Source: Methanobacterium sp. PtaU1.Bin097 (GTDB taxonomy: Archaea; Methanobacteriota; Methanobacteria; Methanobacteriales; Methanobacteriaceae). Taken from it: 23,254 nt of DNA. Both the position numbers and the translations under genes were made by a program. The notes beneath the pieces are model-generated. The model was not told where the DNA came from and searched no databases. It saw nothing but the letters and a program-made list of their open reading frames with translations. Positions 1-7,201 of the stretch are shown piece by piece; the stretch's first letter is position 1, and each line of letters starts with the position of its first letter. The stretch lies in assembly GCA_002067325.1 (NCBI GenBank), contig MVQY01000176.1:1-23254 (forward strand). The letters are read 5' to 3'.

Positions 1-43
1 GTTTAAAAACATTATTAAATTTACCATTAAAAATTAATCAACC

Positions 44-107
44 TCTCAAAGGTATCATATCTCAAAGGTATCATATCTCAAAGGTATCATATCTCAAAGG
101 TATCATA
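44..107. repeat. Tandem repeat, 4 perfect copies of a 16-bp unit
   Basis: The unit TCTCAAAGGTATCATA occurs four times without a mismatch or spacer (44-59, 60-75, 76-91, 92-107). The stop codon of the minus-strand gene next door (103-105) lies inside the last copy, so the array begins exactly at that gene's 3' end and runs away from it. Without spacers this is not a CRISPR array. A perfect array suggests recent replication slippage, so copy number may vary between strains. Confidence 0.95.
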
Positions 108-477
108 AATTTTCAAACTCTTCAAAAACCCTTAAGGATTTGGCCAGAGCATCAGTTTCTGCAATGGCAGAACCTAACAATATAGCCAGATGCAGTTGAT
201 CGTTGGTGGCTCCCAGTTCCTTAGCCACTTTAAGATGTGTTAATAGACAATGGTCAGCACCCAATGCAGATGCAGCCCCTATGGATATGAATTCTTTAGA
301 TAAAGGCGGTAAAGATTCATCGGTCATTAGAACATCTAATTTATCATAATATGCCTTCAGTGCAGCCGGATTCTTGGATAATACCTGAAAGATTTTGGGT
401 ACAAAACCAAAATAACTCTCAATACTGTTCAATATGACATCTACATCAATATATTCATTTTGTTCGTCCGTATTCAT
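103..477 (-). CDS. Carboxymuconolactone decarboxylase (CMD/AhpD-like) family protein
   Basis: A 124-residue, all-alpha protein of the size of single-domain CMD family members. The family signature is C-x-x-C-x-x-x-H followed by A-x-x-x-G-A. Here the region around residues 74-90 reads A-D-H-C-L-L-T-H and then K-V-A-K-E-L-G-A, so Cys77 and His81 are kept but the first cysteine is replaced by Ala74. The AhpD-type disulfide redox pair is therefore missing, and a peroxidase-partner role is doubtful. The true substrate cannot be read from sequence. The ATG at 477 is preceded on the minus strand by GGGAG with suitable spacing. It is monocistronic in this window, divergent from the kor operon, and ends in the 16-bp tandem repeat. 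Confidence 0.85.
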   Translation of the reverse strand: MNTDEQNEYIDVDVILNSIESYFGFVPKIFQVLSKNPAALKAYYDKLDVLMTDESLPPLSKEFISIGAASALGADHCLLTHLKVAKELGATNDQLHLAILLGSAIAETDALAKSLRVFEEFENL

Positions 478-528
478 CTTAAATTTCTCCCAATTGTATT
501 ATTATGTCCAACAGAAAAAAGAATACAT

Positions 529-541
529 TTTTTATAATTAG
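529..541 (+). promoter_or_regulatory. Probable TATA box of the kor-sucC operon
   Basis: The sequence TTTATAAT at 531-538 lies in the 125-bp gap between the divergent CMD gene and korD. Initiation about 25 bp downstream would give a leader of some 40 nt. Because the box is nearly symmetric and AT-rich, it could also serve the minus strand. Inference from motif and position only. Confidence 0.4.
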
Positions 542-602
542 ACAATAAAACATGAACAACTAATATTGAATATTAAAATACAACATCATAAGGGTAACGA
601 AG

Positions 603-815
603 ATGATAACCGTTAACGAAAACTTATGTAAGGGATGTAACCTGTGCACAGAATTCTGTCCCCAAAAGGTGTATAAGGAATCGGAAAAACTGGGCAAGAA
701 GGGAATCCACGTCCCAGTCCCGGTGGACGAGGAAAAGTGCAAAAAATGCGGGTTATGTGCCTTAATGTGTCCAGATCAGGCGATAAGAGTTGATGAGGAG
801 GACAACGATGAGTGA
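603..815 (+). CDS. korD: 2-oxoglutarate:ferredoxin oxidoreductase, delta subunit (2[4Fe-4S] ferredoxin)
   Basis: A 70-residue dicluster ferredoxin. Two complete C-x2-C-x2-C-x3-C-P motifs are visible: Cys9/12/15/19 and Cys46/49/52/56. In four-subunit 2-oxoacid oxidoreductases the delta subunit relays electrons from the TPP/Fe-S site in beta to external ferredoxin. It is the first gene of the operon. Its last 8 bases overlap the start of korA (ATG at 808, TGA at 813-815), which suggests translational coupling. The acidic C-terminal tail (residues about 64-70) comes largely from this overlap region. Substrate assignment to 2-oxoglutarate rests on the sucC neighbour and recalled gene order rather than on this small subunit. 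Confidence 0.9.
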   Translation: MITVNENLCKGCNLCTEFCPQKVYKESEKLGKKGIHVPVPVDEEKCKKCGLCALMCPDQAIRVDEEDNDE

Positions 816-1935
816 ACAATTTTTTATACAGGGCAACGAAGCCTGCGCCCGGGGAGCCATCGAAGCCGGCTGCCGGTTCTTCGCAGGATACCCCATAACC
901 CCCTCAACCGAGATAGCAGAAGATATGGCCCTCTTCCTGCCTAAAAATGGAGGATCATTCATCCAGATGGAAGATGAAATCTCAGCACTGGGAGCAGTAA
1001 TCGGAGCAGTGTGGACCGGTCAAAAGGGAATGACCGCCACTTCTGGGCCTGGATTTTCCCTGATGCAGGAGCACATTGGATACGCGGCCATGACCGAAAC
1101 ACCACTGGTCATCGTGAATATGCAGAGGGGTTCACCCTCCACTGGACAGCCCACCATGGCCTCCCAGAGCGATATGATGCAGGCCAGATGGGGTTCCCAC
1201 GGAGACTATGAAATAATAGCCCTATCACCATCATCTGTCCAGGAGTGCTTCGACTTTACTGTGGAGGCATTCAACCTGGCAGAAAAATACAGGATCCCCG
1301 TCATGGTCATGAGCGATGAAATAGTGGGGCACATGCGGGAGAAAATCACCATCCCAAAAGAAGTGGAAATAACCTACCGCCAGATGCCCGGGGAAGGCCC
1401 GGAAACATTTCTACCATTTAAAGCCCCACAAAACGGAACCTCACCAATGCCCGCCTTCGGAGACGGATACAAGATGCACATAACCGGACTCACCCATGAC
1501 GAAAGGGGATACCCCGATGCATCAAACCCAGAAACCCATTCTAAACTGGTAACCAGGCTCTGCAATAAGATCCGTCAACATACAGATGAGATAGCAAGGA
1601 TTGAAAAGGGTTTCACCGAAGACGCTGAGATAATAATCCTGTCCTATGGAGCCCCAGCAAGATCGGTCATAACCGCGGTTAAAAATGCCCGAGAAGAGGG
1701 TATTAAGGCGGGATTTATAAAATTAGATATAGTATGGCCATTTCCAGAAAACTTAATTAAGGAAGCGGCTGCTAACGCTCAAAAAGTGGTCGTGGTTGAG
1801 ATGAACCTGGGACAGATATATTACGAAACAGAAAGAGTACTCCGGGATAAGCAAGTGGAACTTCTACCCAAGATCGGAGGAGAAATACACCTCCCCACGG
1901 AGATAATGGATAAAATTATGGATATGTCCGACTAG
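808..1935 (+). CDS. korA: 2-oxoglutarate:ferredoxin oxidoreductase, alpha subunit
   Basis: A 375-residue alpha subunit with the pyrimidine-binding and transketolase C-terminal-like domains of the family. Diagnostic stretches are G-Y-P-I-T-P-S-T-E at about 27-35, M-E-D-E-I-S-A at 54-60 and T-S-G-P-G-F-S-L-M at about 78-86. With beta it forms the TPP site that oxidatively decarboxylates 2-oxoglutarate to succinyl-CoA, or in methanogens mainly runs the reductive carboxylation of succinyl-CoA. The ATG at 808 was chosen because GAGGAGG (796-801 region) lies at normal spacing from it. An upstream in-frame TTG at 790 and ATG at 793 would start at or before that ribosome-binding site. Overlaps korD by 8 nt. 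Confidence 0.9.
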   Translation: MSEQFFIQGNEACARGAIEAGCRFFAGYPITPSTEIAEDMALFLPKNGGSFIQMEDEISALGAVIGAVWTGQKGMTATSGPGFSLMQEHIGYAAMTETPLVIVNMQRGSPSTGQPTMASQSDMMQARWGSHGDYEIIALSPSSVQECFDFTVEAFNLAEKYRIPVMVMSDEIVGHMREKITIPKEVEITYRQMPGEGPETFLPFKAPQNGTSPMPAFGDGYKMHITGLTHDERGYPDASNPETHSKLVTRLCNKIRQHTDEIARIEKGFTEDAEIIILSYGAPARSVITAVKNAREEGIKAGFIKLDIVWPFPENLIKEAAANAQKVVVVEMNLGQIYYETERVLRDKQVELLPKIGGEIHLPTEIMDKIMDMSD

Positions 1936-1979
1936 GGTTTTATAAGATTAAAATTAGGATTTTGTAAGATTAAAAAATT
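1936..1979. repeat. Imperfect tandem duplication after the korA stop codon
   Basis: Two copies of about 21-23 bp stand side by side: 1936-1956 and 1957-1979. Both follow the pattern GG-(T/A)-TTT...TAAGATTAAAA and differ by two substitutions and a small indel. The duplication fills most of the korA-korB gap. It has no evident hairpin and ends just before the korB ribosome-binding site. Confidence 0.75.
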
Positions 1980-2007
1980 CATAAAAAGTAGAGGAGAGAA
2001 AAATTAA

Positions 2008-2871
2008 ATGGTCAAAGGGGAAAGTCCTTTCATGAAATACCTACGCAGAGACAGACTTCCCACCATCTTCTGCGCGGGATGTGGAAACGGGATAGTCATG
2101 AACACCTTCTTCAACGGTATGGAGATGGCGGAAGTTGACTTCGATAACCTGATACTGGTATCAGGTATAGGATGCTCCAGCCGCATACCAGGATATGTAG
2201 CGTGTGATTCACTGCACACCACCCACGGCAGGCCTATAAGCTTTGCCACCGGGATTAAACTGGCAAACCCAGAGCATGACGTGGCGGTGTTCAGTGGTGA
2301 TGGTGATGCAGCGGCTATAGGTGGAAACCACCTCATACATGGAGCCCGGAGAAATATCGACATCACGGTGATATGTATCAACAACAGCATCTACGGTATG
2401 ACCGGTGGCCAGATCAGCCCCACCTCGCCCAAGGGAAGCTACGGAACCACCGCACCTTACGGAGCTTTAGAAAGGCCCTTTAGCCTGGCTGATTTGGTAA
2501 CTGCGGCCGGAGGGACCTACGTGGCCCGATGGACCACAGCCCATCCAGTACAGCTTTCCAAGGCCATCAAATATGGGCTGCAAAATAAGGGATTCTCATT
2601 CATCGAGGTCATCTCCCAGTGCCCCACATACTATGGACGTAAAAACAAGTTAAGAAGCCCCATAGATATGCTGAACTGGATGAAGGAGACCAGCATCAAC
2701 AAAAGAAGGGCGGATAAGATGGAAGAGGAAGAACTCCAGGGAAAAATTATAGTAGGGGAGTTCCAGAAGAAACCAGAACCAGAATTTGCCGAAAAACTGT
2801 GTAAACTGTTGGAAGAGCAGTGCGTGACAGGAAAACCTACCGCCATAAGATCAGCATACCAGGAGGACTGA
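2008..2871 (+). CDS. korB: 2-oxoglutarate:ferredoxin oxidoreductase, beta subunit (TPP and [4Fe-4S] site)
   Basis: A 287-residue catalytic subunit. The TPP/Mg motif is seen as G-D-G-D at 97-100 followed by N-N at 125-126. The four cysteines Cys22, Cys25, Cys56 and Cys205 fit the spacing of the cluster-binding cysteines of the short beta subunits of this family, so the catalytic [4Fe-4S] cluster should be present. The ATG at 2008 follows GAGGAGAG at 1991-1998. It lies in the operon korD-A-B-C-sucC, and its 3' end carries the AGGAGG ribosome-binding site of korC. The enzyme is oxygen-sensitive and cytoplasmic in known members. Pyruvate and 2-oxoisovalerate versions share the fold, so the substrate call relies on the adjacent sucC. 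Confidence 0.92.
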   Translation: MVKGESPFMKYLRRDRLPTIFCAGCGNGIVMNTFFNGMEMAEVDFDNLILVSGIGCSSRIPGYVACDSLHTTHGRPISFATGIKLANPEHDVAVFSGDGDAAAIGGNHLIHGARRNIDITVICINNSIYGMTGGQISPTSPKGSYGTTAPYGALERPFSLADLVTAAGGTYVARWTTAHPVQLSKAIKYGLQNKGFSFIEVISQCPTYYGRKNKLRSPIDMLNWMKETSINKRRADKMEEEELQGKIIVGEFQKKPEPEFAEKLCKLLEEQCVTGKPTAIRSAYQED

Positions 2872-2874
2872 AAA

Positions 2875-3423
2875 TTGCGTAAAGATATAAGAATTGCCGG
2901 GTTCGGCGGCCAGGGAATCATACTGGCAGGGATAGTCATTGGAAAGGCAGCAGCACTTCATGATAATTTAAATGCCGTACAAACACAATCTTACGGCCCC
3001 GAAGCCAGGGGAGGAGCTTCTAAAACAGAAGTGGTTATCAGTGATGAGAAGATAGACTATCCCAAGGTACAGAGACCAGACATATTTGTGGCCCTCTCAC
3101 AGGCAGGTTTAGACGCATATCTGCATGATTTAAAGGAGGGTGGTATTTTAATCATCGATCCGGACATGATAAAAGAGGAAGAATTGCTCCCCTTCGTGGA
3201 GGAACATGACATAAAGCTTTACAAAGCTCCGGTGACCAGGACGGCCGTTGAAAAAATAGGGCTGAAGATAGTAGCTAATATAGTGATGATTGGGGCCATC
3301 ACCAGGATGACCAAGGTCATATCTGAAGAAGCAGCCCGTCAGGCGGTGGCAGAAAGCGTGCCTCCTGGAACTGAAAAGAAAAACTTGGAGGCCTTTGAGG
3401 CCGGAGCGGAACTGGCAGGATGA
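2875..3423 (+). CDS. korC: 2-oxoglutarate:ferredoxin oxidoreductase, gamma subunit
   Basis: A 182-residue gamma-type subunit with the N-terminal Rossmann-like glycine motif G-F-G-G-Q-G-I at residues 9-15 and the family stretch S-Y-G-P-E-A-R-G-G at about 40-48. In this enzyme family it helps form the CoA-binding part of the complex. Translation starts at a TTG (2875), placed 8 nt after AGGAGG (2861-2866), which itself lies in the last codons of korB. Only 3 nt separate the korB stop from this start, so coupling is likely. No better ATG exists near the conserved N-terminus. Confidence 0.9.
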   Translation: MRKDIRIAGFGGQGIILAGIVIGKAAALHDNLNAVQTQSYGPEARGGASKTEVVISDEKIDYPKVQRPDIFVALSQAGLDAYLHDLKEGGILIIDPDMIKEEELLPFVEEHDIKLYKAPVTRTAVEKIGLKIVANIVMIGAITRMTKVISEEAARQAVAESVPPGTEKKNLEAFEAGAELAG

Positions 3424-3471
3424 AATAGGCGTAAAAGGCTCGACATGAAGGCGTCAAGGGAGACATAAATC

Positions 3472-4578
3472 ATGAAACTATTCGAATACCAGGCAAAGGA
3501 TCTGTTTAAAAAGAATGGTATACCTGTACCTAAAAGCAGGCTTGCAAAGACAGCAGAAGAAGCAGAAAAAATAGCCGCAGAAATGAACATACCTTTAGCC
3601 CTTAAATCCCAGGTTTTAGTAGGTGGAAGAGGAAAAGCAGGCGGGATAAAATTCGCAGACAACCCATCCCAGGCGAAAAAACTAGTACAAGATCTATTAA
3701 AACTGGAGATAAAGGGGGAACGAGTTGATAGTATATTATTAGAGGAGAAACTCAACATAGAATCCGAATTCTATGTAAGTGTGGTCCTGGATCGCTCAGC
3801 TAAAAAACCCCTGATAATGGCCAGCACCCAGGGCGGTATGGACATCGAGCAGGTCGCCAGGGAAACCCCTGAAAAACTGATAAAATATCATGTGAATCCC
3901 TTGGAAGAGTTCCTTCCCTACCAGGCCAGGGAGATAGCCATTAAAATGGGCGTCCCCAACCCTTTGATATCCAAGGTGGGGGGTTTCATCTGGAAATTAT
4001 TCACGGTCTTCAGGAAATATGATGCTACCATAGCCGAGATAAATCCCCTGGTAGTTACACCAGAGGAGGTTATCGCCGCCGATGGTAAATTCGAAATAGA
4101 TGATGATGCACTCTACAGGCAGAGAGACCTGGTCGGCCTGGCAGCTGAGAAGAAGGATGAATTTGCCTATGTGAAACTCGAGGGGGACATTGCTGTAATT
4201 GGAAATGGAGCAGGACTCACCCTGAGCGGGATGGATATGCTTAAACTCTACGGTGGAAAGCCTGCCACATTTTTAGACATAGGTGGGGGAGCATCCCAGG
4301 AAAACATAGCTCGTGCACTTAACCTGGTCATCTCCAACCGACAGGTAAAGGTGGTTTTCCTCAACGTCTTAGGGGGTATAACCCGGGCCGATGATGTGGC
4401 CAATGGAGTGGTTAAGGTACTTAAAGAATCCGACCGTGAAGTCCCGTTGGTTATCCGGCTTACCGGGACCAATGAAGAAGAAGGACAACGTATCCTCACT
4501 GAAGCTGGTGTATCCTTCGAAACTTCCATGGAAGCCGCGGCAGAGAAGGCAGTGGAGATTGTTGAGAGTTTAAATTAA
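3472..4578 (+). CDS. sucC: Succinyl-CoA synthetase (ADP-forming), beta subunit
   Basis: A 368-residue ATP-grasp protein, close to the usual 380-390 residues. The N-terminal ATP-grasp domain shows K-S-Q-V-L-V-G-G-R-G-K-A-G-G at 45-58. The Mg-binding loop is A-E-I-N-P-L at 188-193, and the C-terminal CoA-ligase domain contains L-D-I-G-G-G-A at 268-274 and G-G-I-T-R-A-D-D at 301-308. It converts succinyl-CoA and succinate with ADP/ATP, the step next to KorABCD. The alpha subunit (sucD) is not in the window, as is known for Methanothermobacter where the two are apart. It is the last gene of the kor operon. The 48-nt gap before it holds a weak GGGA ribosome-binding site (about 3458-3461) and no clear promoter. 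A strong hairpin follows. Confidence 0.95.
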   Translation: MKLFEYQAKDLFKKNGIPVPKSRLAKTAEEAEKIAAEMNIPLALKSQVLVGGRGKAGGIKFADNPSQAKKLVQDLLKLEIKGERVDSILLEEKLNIESEFYVSVVLDRSAKKPLIMASTQGGMDIEQVARETPEKLIKYHVNPLEEFLPYQAREIAIKMGVPNPLISKVGGFIWKLFTVFRKYDATIAEINPLVVTPEEVIAADGKFEIDDDALYRQRDLVGLAAEKKDEFAYVKLEGDIAVIGNGAGLTLSGMDMLKLYGGKPATFLDIGGGASQENIARALNLVISNRQVKVVFLNVLGGITRADDVANGVVKVLKESDREVPLVIRLTGTNEEEGQRILTEAGVSFETSMEAAAEKAVEIVESLN

Positions 4579-4615
4579 CGAATTGATTTTGATTAGAAAT
4601 AAAAAAATAGAAGAG

Positions 4616-4635
4616 TGGAAACCCGTAGGTTTCCA
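4616..4635. terminator. Bidirectional terminator hairpin between convergent sucC and DUF1002 gene
   Basis: A perfect 8-bp inverted repeat, TGGAAACC (4616-4623) and GGTTTCCA (4628-4635), closes a CGTA loop. On the plus strand it is followed by a T-rich tract (about 4641-4651). On the minus strand it is followed by the complement of AAATAAAAAAATA (about 4598-4610). It therefore fits termination from both sides in the 71-bp gap. Confidence 0.7.
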
Positions 4636-4649
4636 ACATTAGTTTTATT

Positions 4650-5513
4650 TTATTGCCCCACTAAACCCTGCAGTTGTGTCCATAAACTATCCAGATAATT
4701 CCAGATCTGGTTAAGGAAACCTTGAGACTCACTGGCTTGCTGGGTAGCATTTTGCAGGCTGCTTTTGAACTGATCCAGGCTTCCCTGTGCCTGCTGGGCG
4801 TTGGAGAGTGAGCTGGCTATTTGTTCTGCCTGCTGGTCTGTGAGGTTCATGTTCATCTGGTTGGCCACGTTTATCACGATGACCTTGATATCGTTTATGT
4901 TGGTTATGTTCTGGTTTTGCACCTCAGTCTGCACCTTCTCAAAGAGGTTGGCTATCTCGTCAGGGGTGTGGTTGGTTTCATTGGCTATGTTACTCTGGGT
5001 GTAGATCTCCTGGGTAGCTGCCTGTTTAGCTTCCTCTGGTATCTCTGTACCGACTGCGGTTTCATAGGATTTTAGCACGCCTGCTAGAGCAGATTCACCG
5101 GTTGCTGATACTGGTGAAGTTACAACCACGTATCCGTTGGTTATACCAGTTGATCTGAGGGCGTTTTCATACATCTTAGGGGTGACCAGGTTTATCTTAC
5201 TTTTATCCACCACAATTTTTATACCCTGGCTGTAGCTTAGATCGACCAATGCACAGGATAGTATCTGATTGGACGAGTAGGTGGCCCCACTGATATTTTG
5301 GGATATTGAATTTACCTCTGCGGCAGTGATAACACTTACAGTGGAGTTATCCAGGTCTTTATCAGTGTTTGATTTAAAATAATCCATCACAGTATTTTTA
5401 TATGCTGAGTTAGCATTGGTTCCTTCTCCCAGGGTTATTACTAACCCTGAAGCAGAATATATTGGAGTTAAAGCCATTAATACGACTAGAATTCCTATCA
5501 AGACTCTTTTCAT
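4650..5513 (-). CDS. Secreted DUF1002 (YpuA-like) protein of unknown function
   Basis: A 287-residue exported protein. Residues 1-23 form a typical signal peptide (M-K-R, then a long hydrophobic run ending S-A-S-G). The DUF1002 family is recognised from V-I-T-L-G-E-G right after the signal and from V-T-P-K-M-Y-E-N-A-L-R-S-T-G-I with G-E-S-A-L-A-G-V-L-K-S-Y-E further on. The C-terminal third is Gln/Asn-rich and predicted helical, with several N-x-S/T sequons that could be glycosylated. No catalytic motif or C-terminal membrane anchor is visible, so it may be released or wall-associated. The ATG at 5513 was chosen because AGGTGAT (5524-5518), which matches the 16S 3' tail, ends 4 nt before it. 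GTG at 5522 and ATG at 5519 lie inside that site. It is convergent with sucC. Confidence 0.8.
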   Translation of the reverse strand: MKRVLIGILVVLMALTPIYSASGLVITLGEGTNANSAYKNTVMDYFKSNTDKDLDNSTVSVITAAEVNSISQNISGATYSSNQILSCALVDLSYSQGIKIVVDKSKINLVTPKMYENALRSTGITNGYVVVTSPVSATGESALAGVLKSYETAVGTEIPEEAKQAATQEIYTQSNIANETNHTPDEIANLFEKVQTEVQNQNITNINDIKVIVINVANQMNMNLTDQQAEQIASSLSNAQQAQGSLDQFKSSLQNATQQASESQGFLNQIWNYLDSLWTQLQGLVGQ

Positions 5514-5522
5514 ATCCATCAC

Positions 5523-5607
5523 CTAAAAATTTCTTTTTCTATTCTTTTTTTCTTTTTATTTTCTCTTTCTATTCCTTTTTTTAATGTCTATTTTCTATTT
5601 TTTAAAA
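5523..5607 (-). promoter_or_regulatory. Polypurine leader of the DUF1002 gene
   Basis: On the minus strand about 85 nt upstream of the gene are nearly all A and G. GAATAGAAA-type units recur (plus-strand TTTCTATTC near 5535 and 5567, with a similar TTTTCTATT near 5590). Such a leader should stay unpaired. It may keep the ribosome-binding site open or bind a protein. The strand bias and repetition are seen; the function is inferred. Confidence 0.45.
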
Positions 5608-5630
5608 TATTTGATTTCATTTGTACTCTT

Positions 5631-5650
5631 GGCGAATAAAGTATATATAA
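5631..5650. promoter_or_regulatory. Strong BRE/TATA element, apparently bidirectional
   Basis: The plus strand reads GGCGAATAAAG followed by TATATATAA. The TATATATA core is symmetric, so on the minus strand it could drive the DUF1002 gene (leader about 100 nt). The purine-rich BRE lies on the plus-strand side, which favours rightward transcription, where no protein gene is found before 7216. The 12 bases AAAGTATATATA (5638-5649) are identical to those ahead of tRNA-Asp (10813-10824). Confidence 0.5.
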
Positions 5651-5659
5651 TCTTCTATA

Positions 5660-5760
5660 AGGGATATTACTTTGCAAGAAAGAAGTATTGTAATACTCTG
5701 GATGAAAAATTATTCCCTACTTAAAGAAAAAATTATTTCACTATGAAAATTAGCCACTTT
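5660..5760 (+). ncRNA. Possible small RNA downstream of an orphan promoter
   Basis: About 25 bp after the plus-strand TATA box at 5642-5649 begins a foldable stretch. A perfect hairpin AGTATT-GT-AATACT lies at 5684-5697. A purine block AGGGA (about 5660-5664) can pair with TCCCT (about 5714-5718), enclosing it. No open reading frame of useful length is present. Continued transcription would run antisense into the 3' end of taw1 (from 5807). No known RNA family is recognised, so this is tentative. Confidence 0.25.
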
Positions 5761-5806
5761 AAAAAAATGCGATCAATAGAAAACCTAAAAAATCAAATCT
5801 CTTTTT

Positions 5807-6721
5807 CTATTCCAGCAGAACAACCCGGCTTTCCCGGGACTCATTCACTATTTCCCGGCCGCATAGTTCTGCTATGGAACTCGCGAAATTATAGATATCC
5901 TGGTTACGGGGCATGTTACTGAATTCCAGCCTTTTCCTGCTGTTTCCCACGTACATGTATGCCTTGATTTCCACGAAGTCAGGGTTGCTCCTTTCTATTA
6001 AACGGGCGTATTCCTCGGGATGGCTCATGTTGTAGTCTTTCACACAGGTCATGCGGATCACAGTCCGGGAATTGAAACTGGATAACATGTCCAGGGATTC
6101 GTTTAGTTTCTCCCAGCCATTTTCTACCTGGGGGTGGCACAGTCCTCTATATATTTCCTGTGTGGGCGCGTCGAGTGAGATGTACAGCTGGGTGGGCTCT
6201 ACCTCTAAGTTTTCGAGACGTGAGGGTGAAAGCCCATTACTCACTAAGAACGTGGTGAAATCTCGCCTTTTAAATTCAGCCAGCAGGTCATCTATCAATG
6301 GGTAGAGCATGGGCTCCCCGGCCAGGGAGATGGCCGCGTTGTTGGGTTCCTTGCACTCCGCGAGCTTCTTGGGATCTGACTGGGGGTTCCCAAAGAAACC
6401 GCATAGGAGATTTCTCTGGGCTTCTATGCAGCCGTCGATGATATCTGCTGGTTCGTCGTATTCCTCGTTCCATTCTGTCTCGGTTATGGATATATCCCTC
6501 CAGCAGAAGAGGCATTTATGATGACAGAAGGAGATGCTGGGGGACATCTGCAAACAGCGGTGGCTTTCTATCCCGTAAAATTTCTCTTTGTAGCATACTC
6601 CTTCACCTACTATGCTCTTCTTGGTCCAGTGGCATATCTTTGCTGCTGCATGGTTTTTCGAACCCACAAACCGGTATCCCTTTTTTTCCAGGTCTCTGAA
6701 ATCGTGAATGGTCAGTGGCAT
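5807..6721 (-). CDS. taw1: 4-demethylwyosine synthase (TYW1/Taw1), radical SAM tRNA enzyme
   Basis: A 304-residue radical SAM enzyme that makes 4-demethylwyosine from m1G37 of tRNA-Phe using pyruvate, the first tricyclic step of wyosine biosynthesis. The radical SAM motif C-x3-C-x2-C is Cys66, Cys70, Cys73. The second cluster's cysteines are Cys30, Cys43 and Cys56. This spacing is the same as recalled for the M. jannaschii enzyme (26/39/52 and 62/66/69), and Lys45 falls where its pyruvate-binding Lys41 would be. Further family stretches are S-L-A-G-E-P-M-L-Y-P and Y-I-S-L-D-A-P-T. The ATG at 6721 has AAGGAG at normal distance. It appears to be its own unit with a TATA box at 6784-6793; the next minus-strand gene is 284 bp away. 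Confidence 0.93.
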   Translation of the reverse strand: MPLTIHDFRDLEKKGYRFVGSKNHAAAKICHWTKKSIVGEGVCYKEKFYGIESHRCLQMSPSISFCHHKCLFCWRDISITETEWNEEYDEPADIIDGCIEAQRNLLCGFFGNPQSDPKKLAECKEPNNAAISLAGEPMLYPLIDDLLAEFKRRDFTTFLVSNGLSPSRLENLEVEPTQLYISLDAPTQEIYRGLCHPQVENGWEKLNESLDMLSSFNSRTVIRMTCVKDYNMSHPEEYARLIERSNPDFVEIKAYMYVGNSRKRLEFSNMPRNQDIYNFASSIAELCGREIVNESRESRVVLLE

Positions 6722-6783
6722 TTAAACTCCTTAAAACTTGTTTAATTAATGGTTAGGATTTATCTGTACTAAATTAATTTATG

Positions 6784-6793
6784 TATATATAAA
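6784..6793 (-). promoter_or_regulatory. TATA box of taw1
   Basis: On the minus strand this reads TTTATATATA, a near-consensus archaeal TATA box. Initiation about 25 bp further would lie near 6760 and give a leader of about 40 nt to the ATG at 6721. Confidence 0.6.
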
Positions 6794-7124
6794 TAGCCAT
6801 CCTATGTTACAGATCAGTTAAATTGTTTAAAACTCTCTTGTTATGGATATAAAAGATAAATAGCCTTTTAATTAATATACTTCCCTTTAATTTTTTCTTA
6901 TTTTTCGGATTAAACTATTATTATGGTTATTTGCTGATTGGGCGGTCCATATATACTTTAGAAAACCATTTAATGCAGTTCTTTTTGATAAACAACATTA
7001 AAAATATCTTGGTTAGCTGAACCGGTAATTGAAGAAGGGTTCTCTAGATATCTTCTAATATTAAAACTCACAGTGATTCGTAAATCAAAAAAAGAGCATT
7101 ATAAACGTCTTTTTGCGAGAATAA

Positions 7125-7142
7125 AATCAAAAGCTTTATATA
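7125..7142 (+). promoter_or_regulatory. BRE/TATA promoter of the pseudomurein-binding protein gene
   Basis: The sequence AATCAAAAG (BRE, 7125-7133) followed by TTTATATA (7135-7142) is one of the best archaeal promoters in the window. The predicted start near 7165 gives a leader of about 50 nt that contains a hairpin directly before the ribosome-binding site. Confidence 0.65.
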
Positions 7143-7176
7143 CTATACAAATGTGAATATGGATTATCCAAGAGAC

Positions 7177-7201
7177 TTTCCTATATATTGAATATAGGGA
7201 A
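7177..7201 (+). promoter_or_regulatory. Leader hairpin 2 nt upstream of the ribosome-binding site
   Basis: TTTCCTATAT (7177-7186) pairs with ATATAGGGAA (7192-7201) over 10 positions with one G-U wobble, enclosing the loop ATTGA. The stem ends 2 nt before GGAGG (7204-7208). It could modulate ribosome access or protect the 5' end of the mRNA. Confidence 0.6.

Noticed and set aside
44..107. Possible CRISPR array
   Set aside because: Copies are directly adjacent without spacers and the unit is only 16 bp; it is a simple tandem repeat.
613..742. Minus-strand open frames opposite korD
   Set aside because: They lie opposite a gene with two complete ferredoxin motifs and show no recognisable protein features; they are shadows.
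3445..3468. Seven-codon frame ending 3 nt before sucC, in frame with it
   Set aside because: It has no clear ribosome-binding site and arises within a sloppy repeat of the ATGAA...GGCGT sequence; too short to support.
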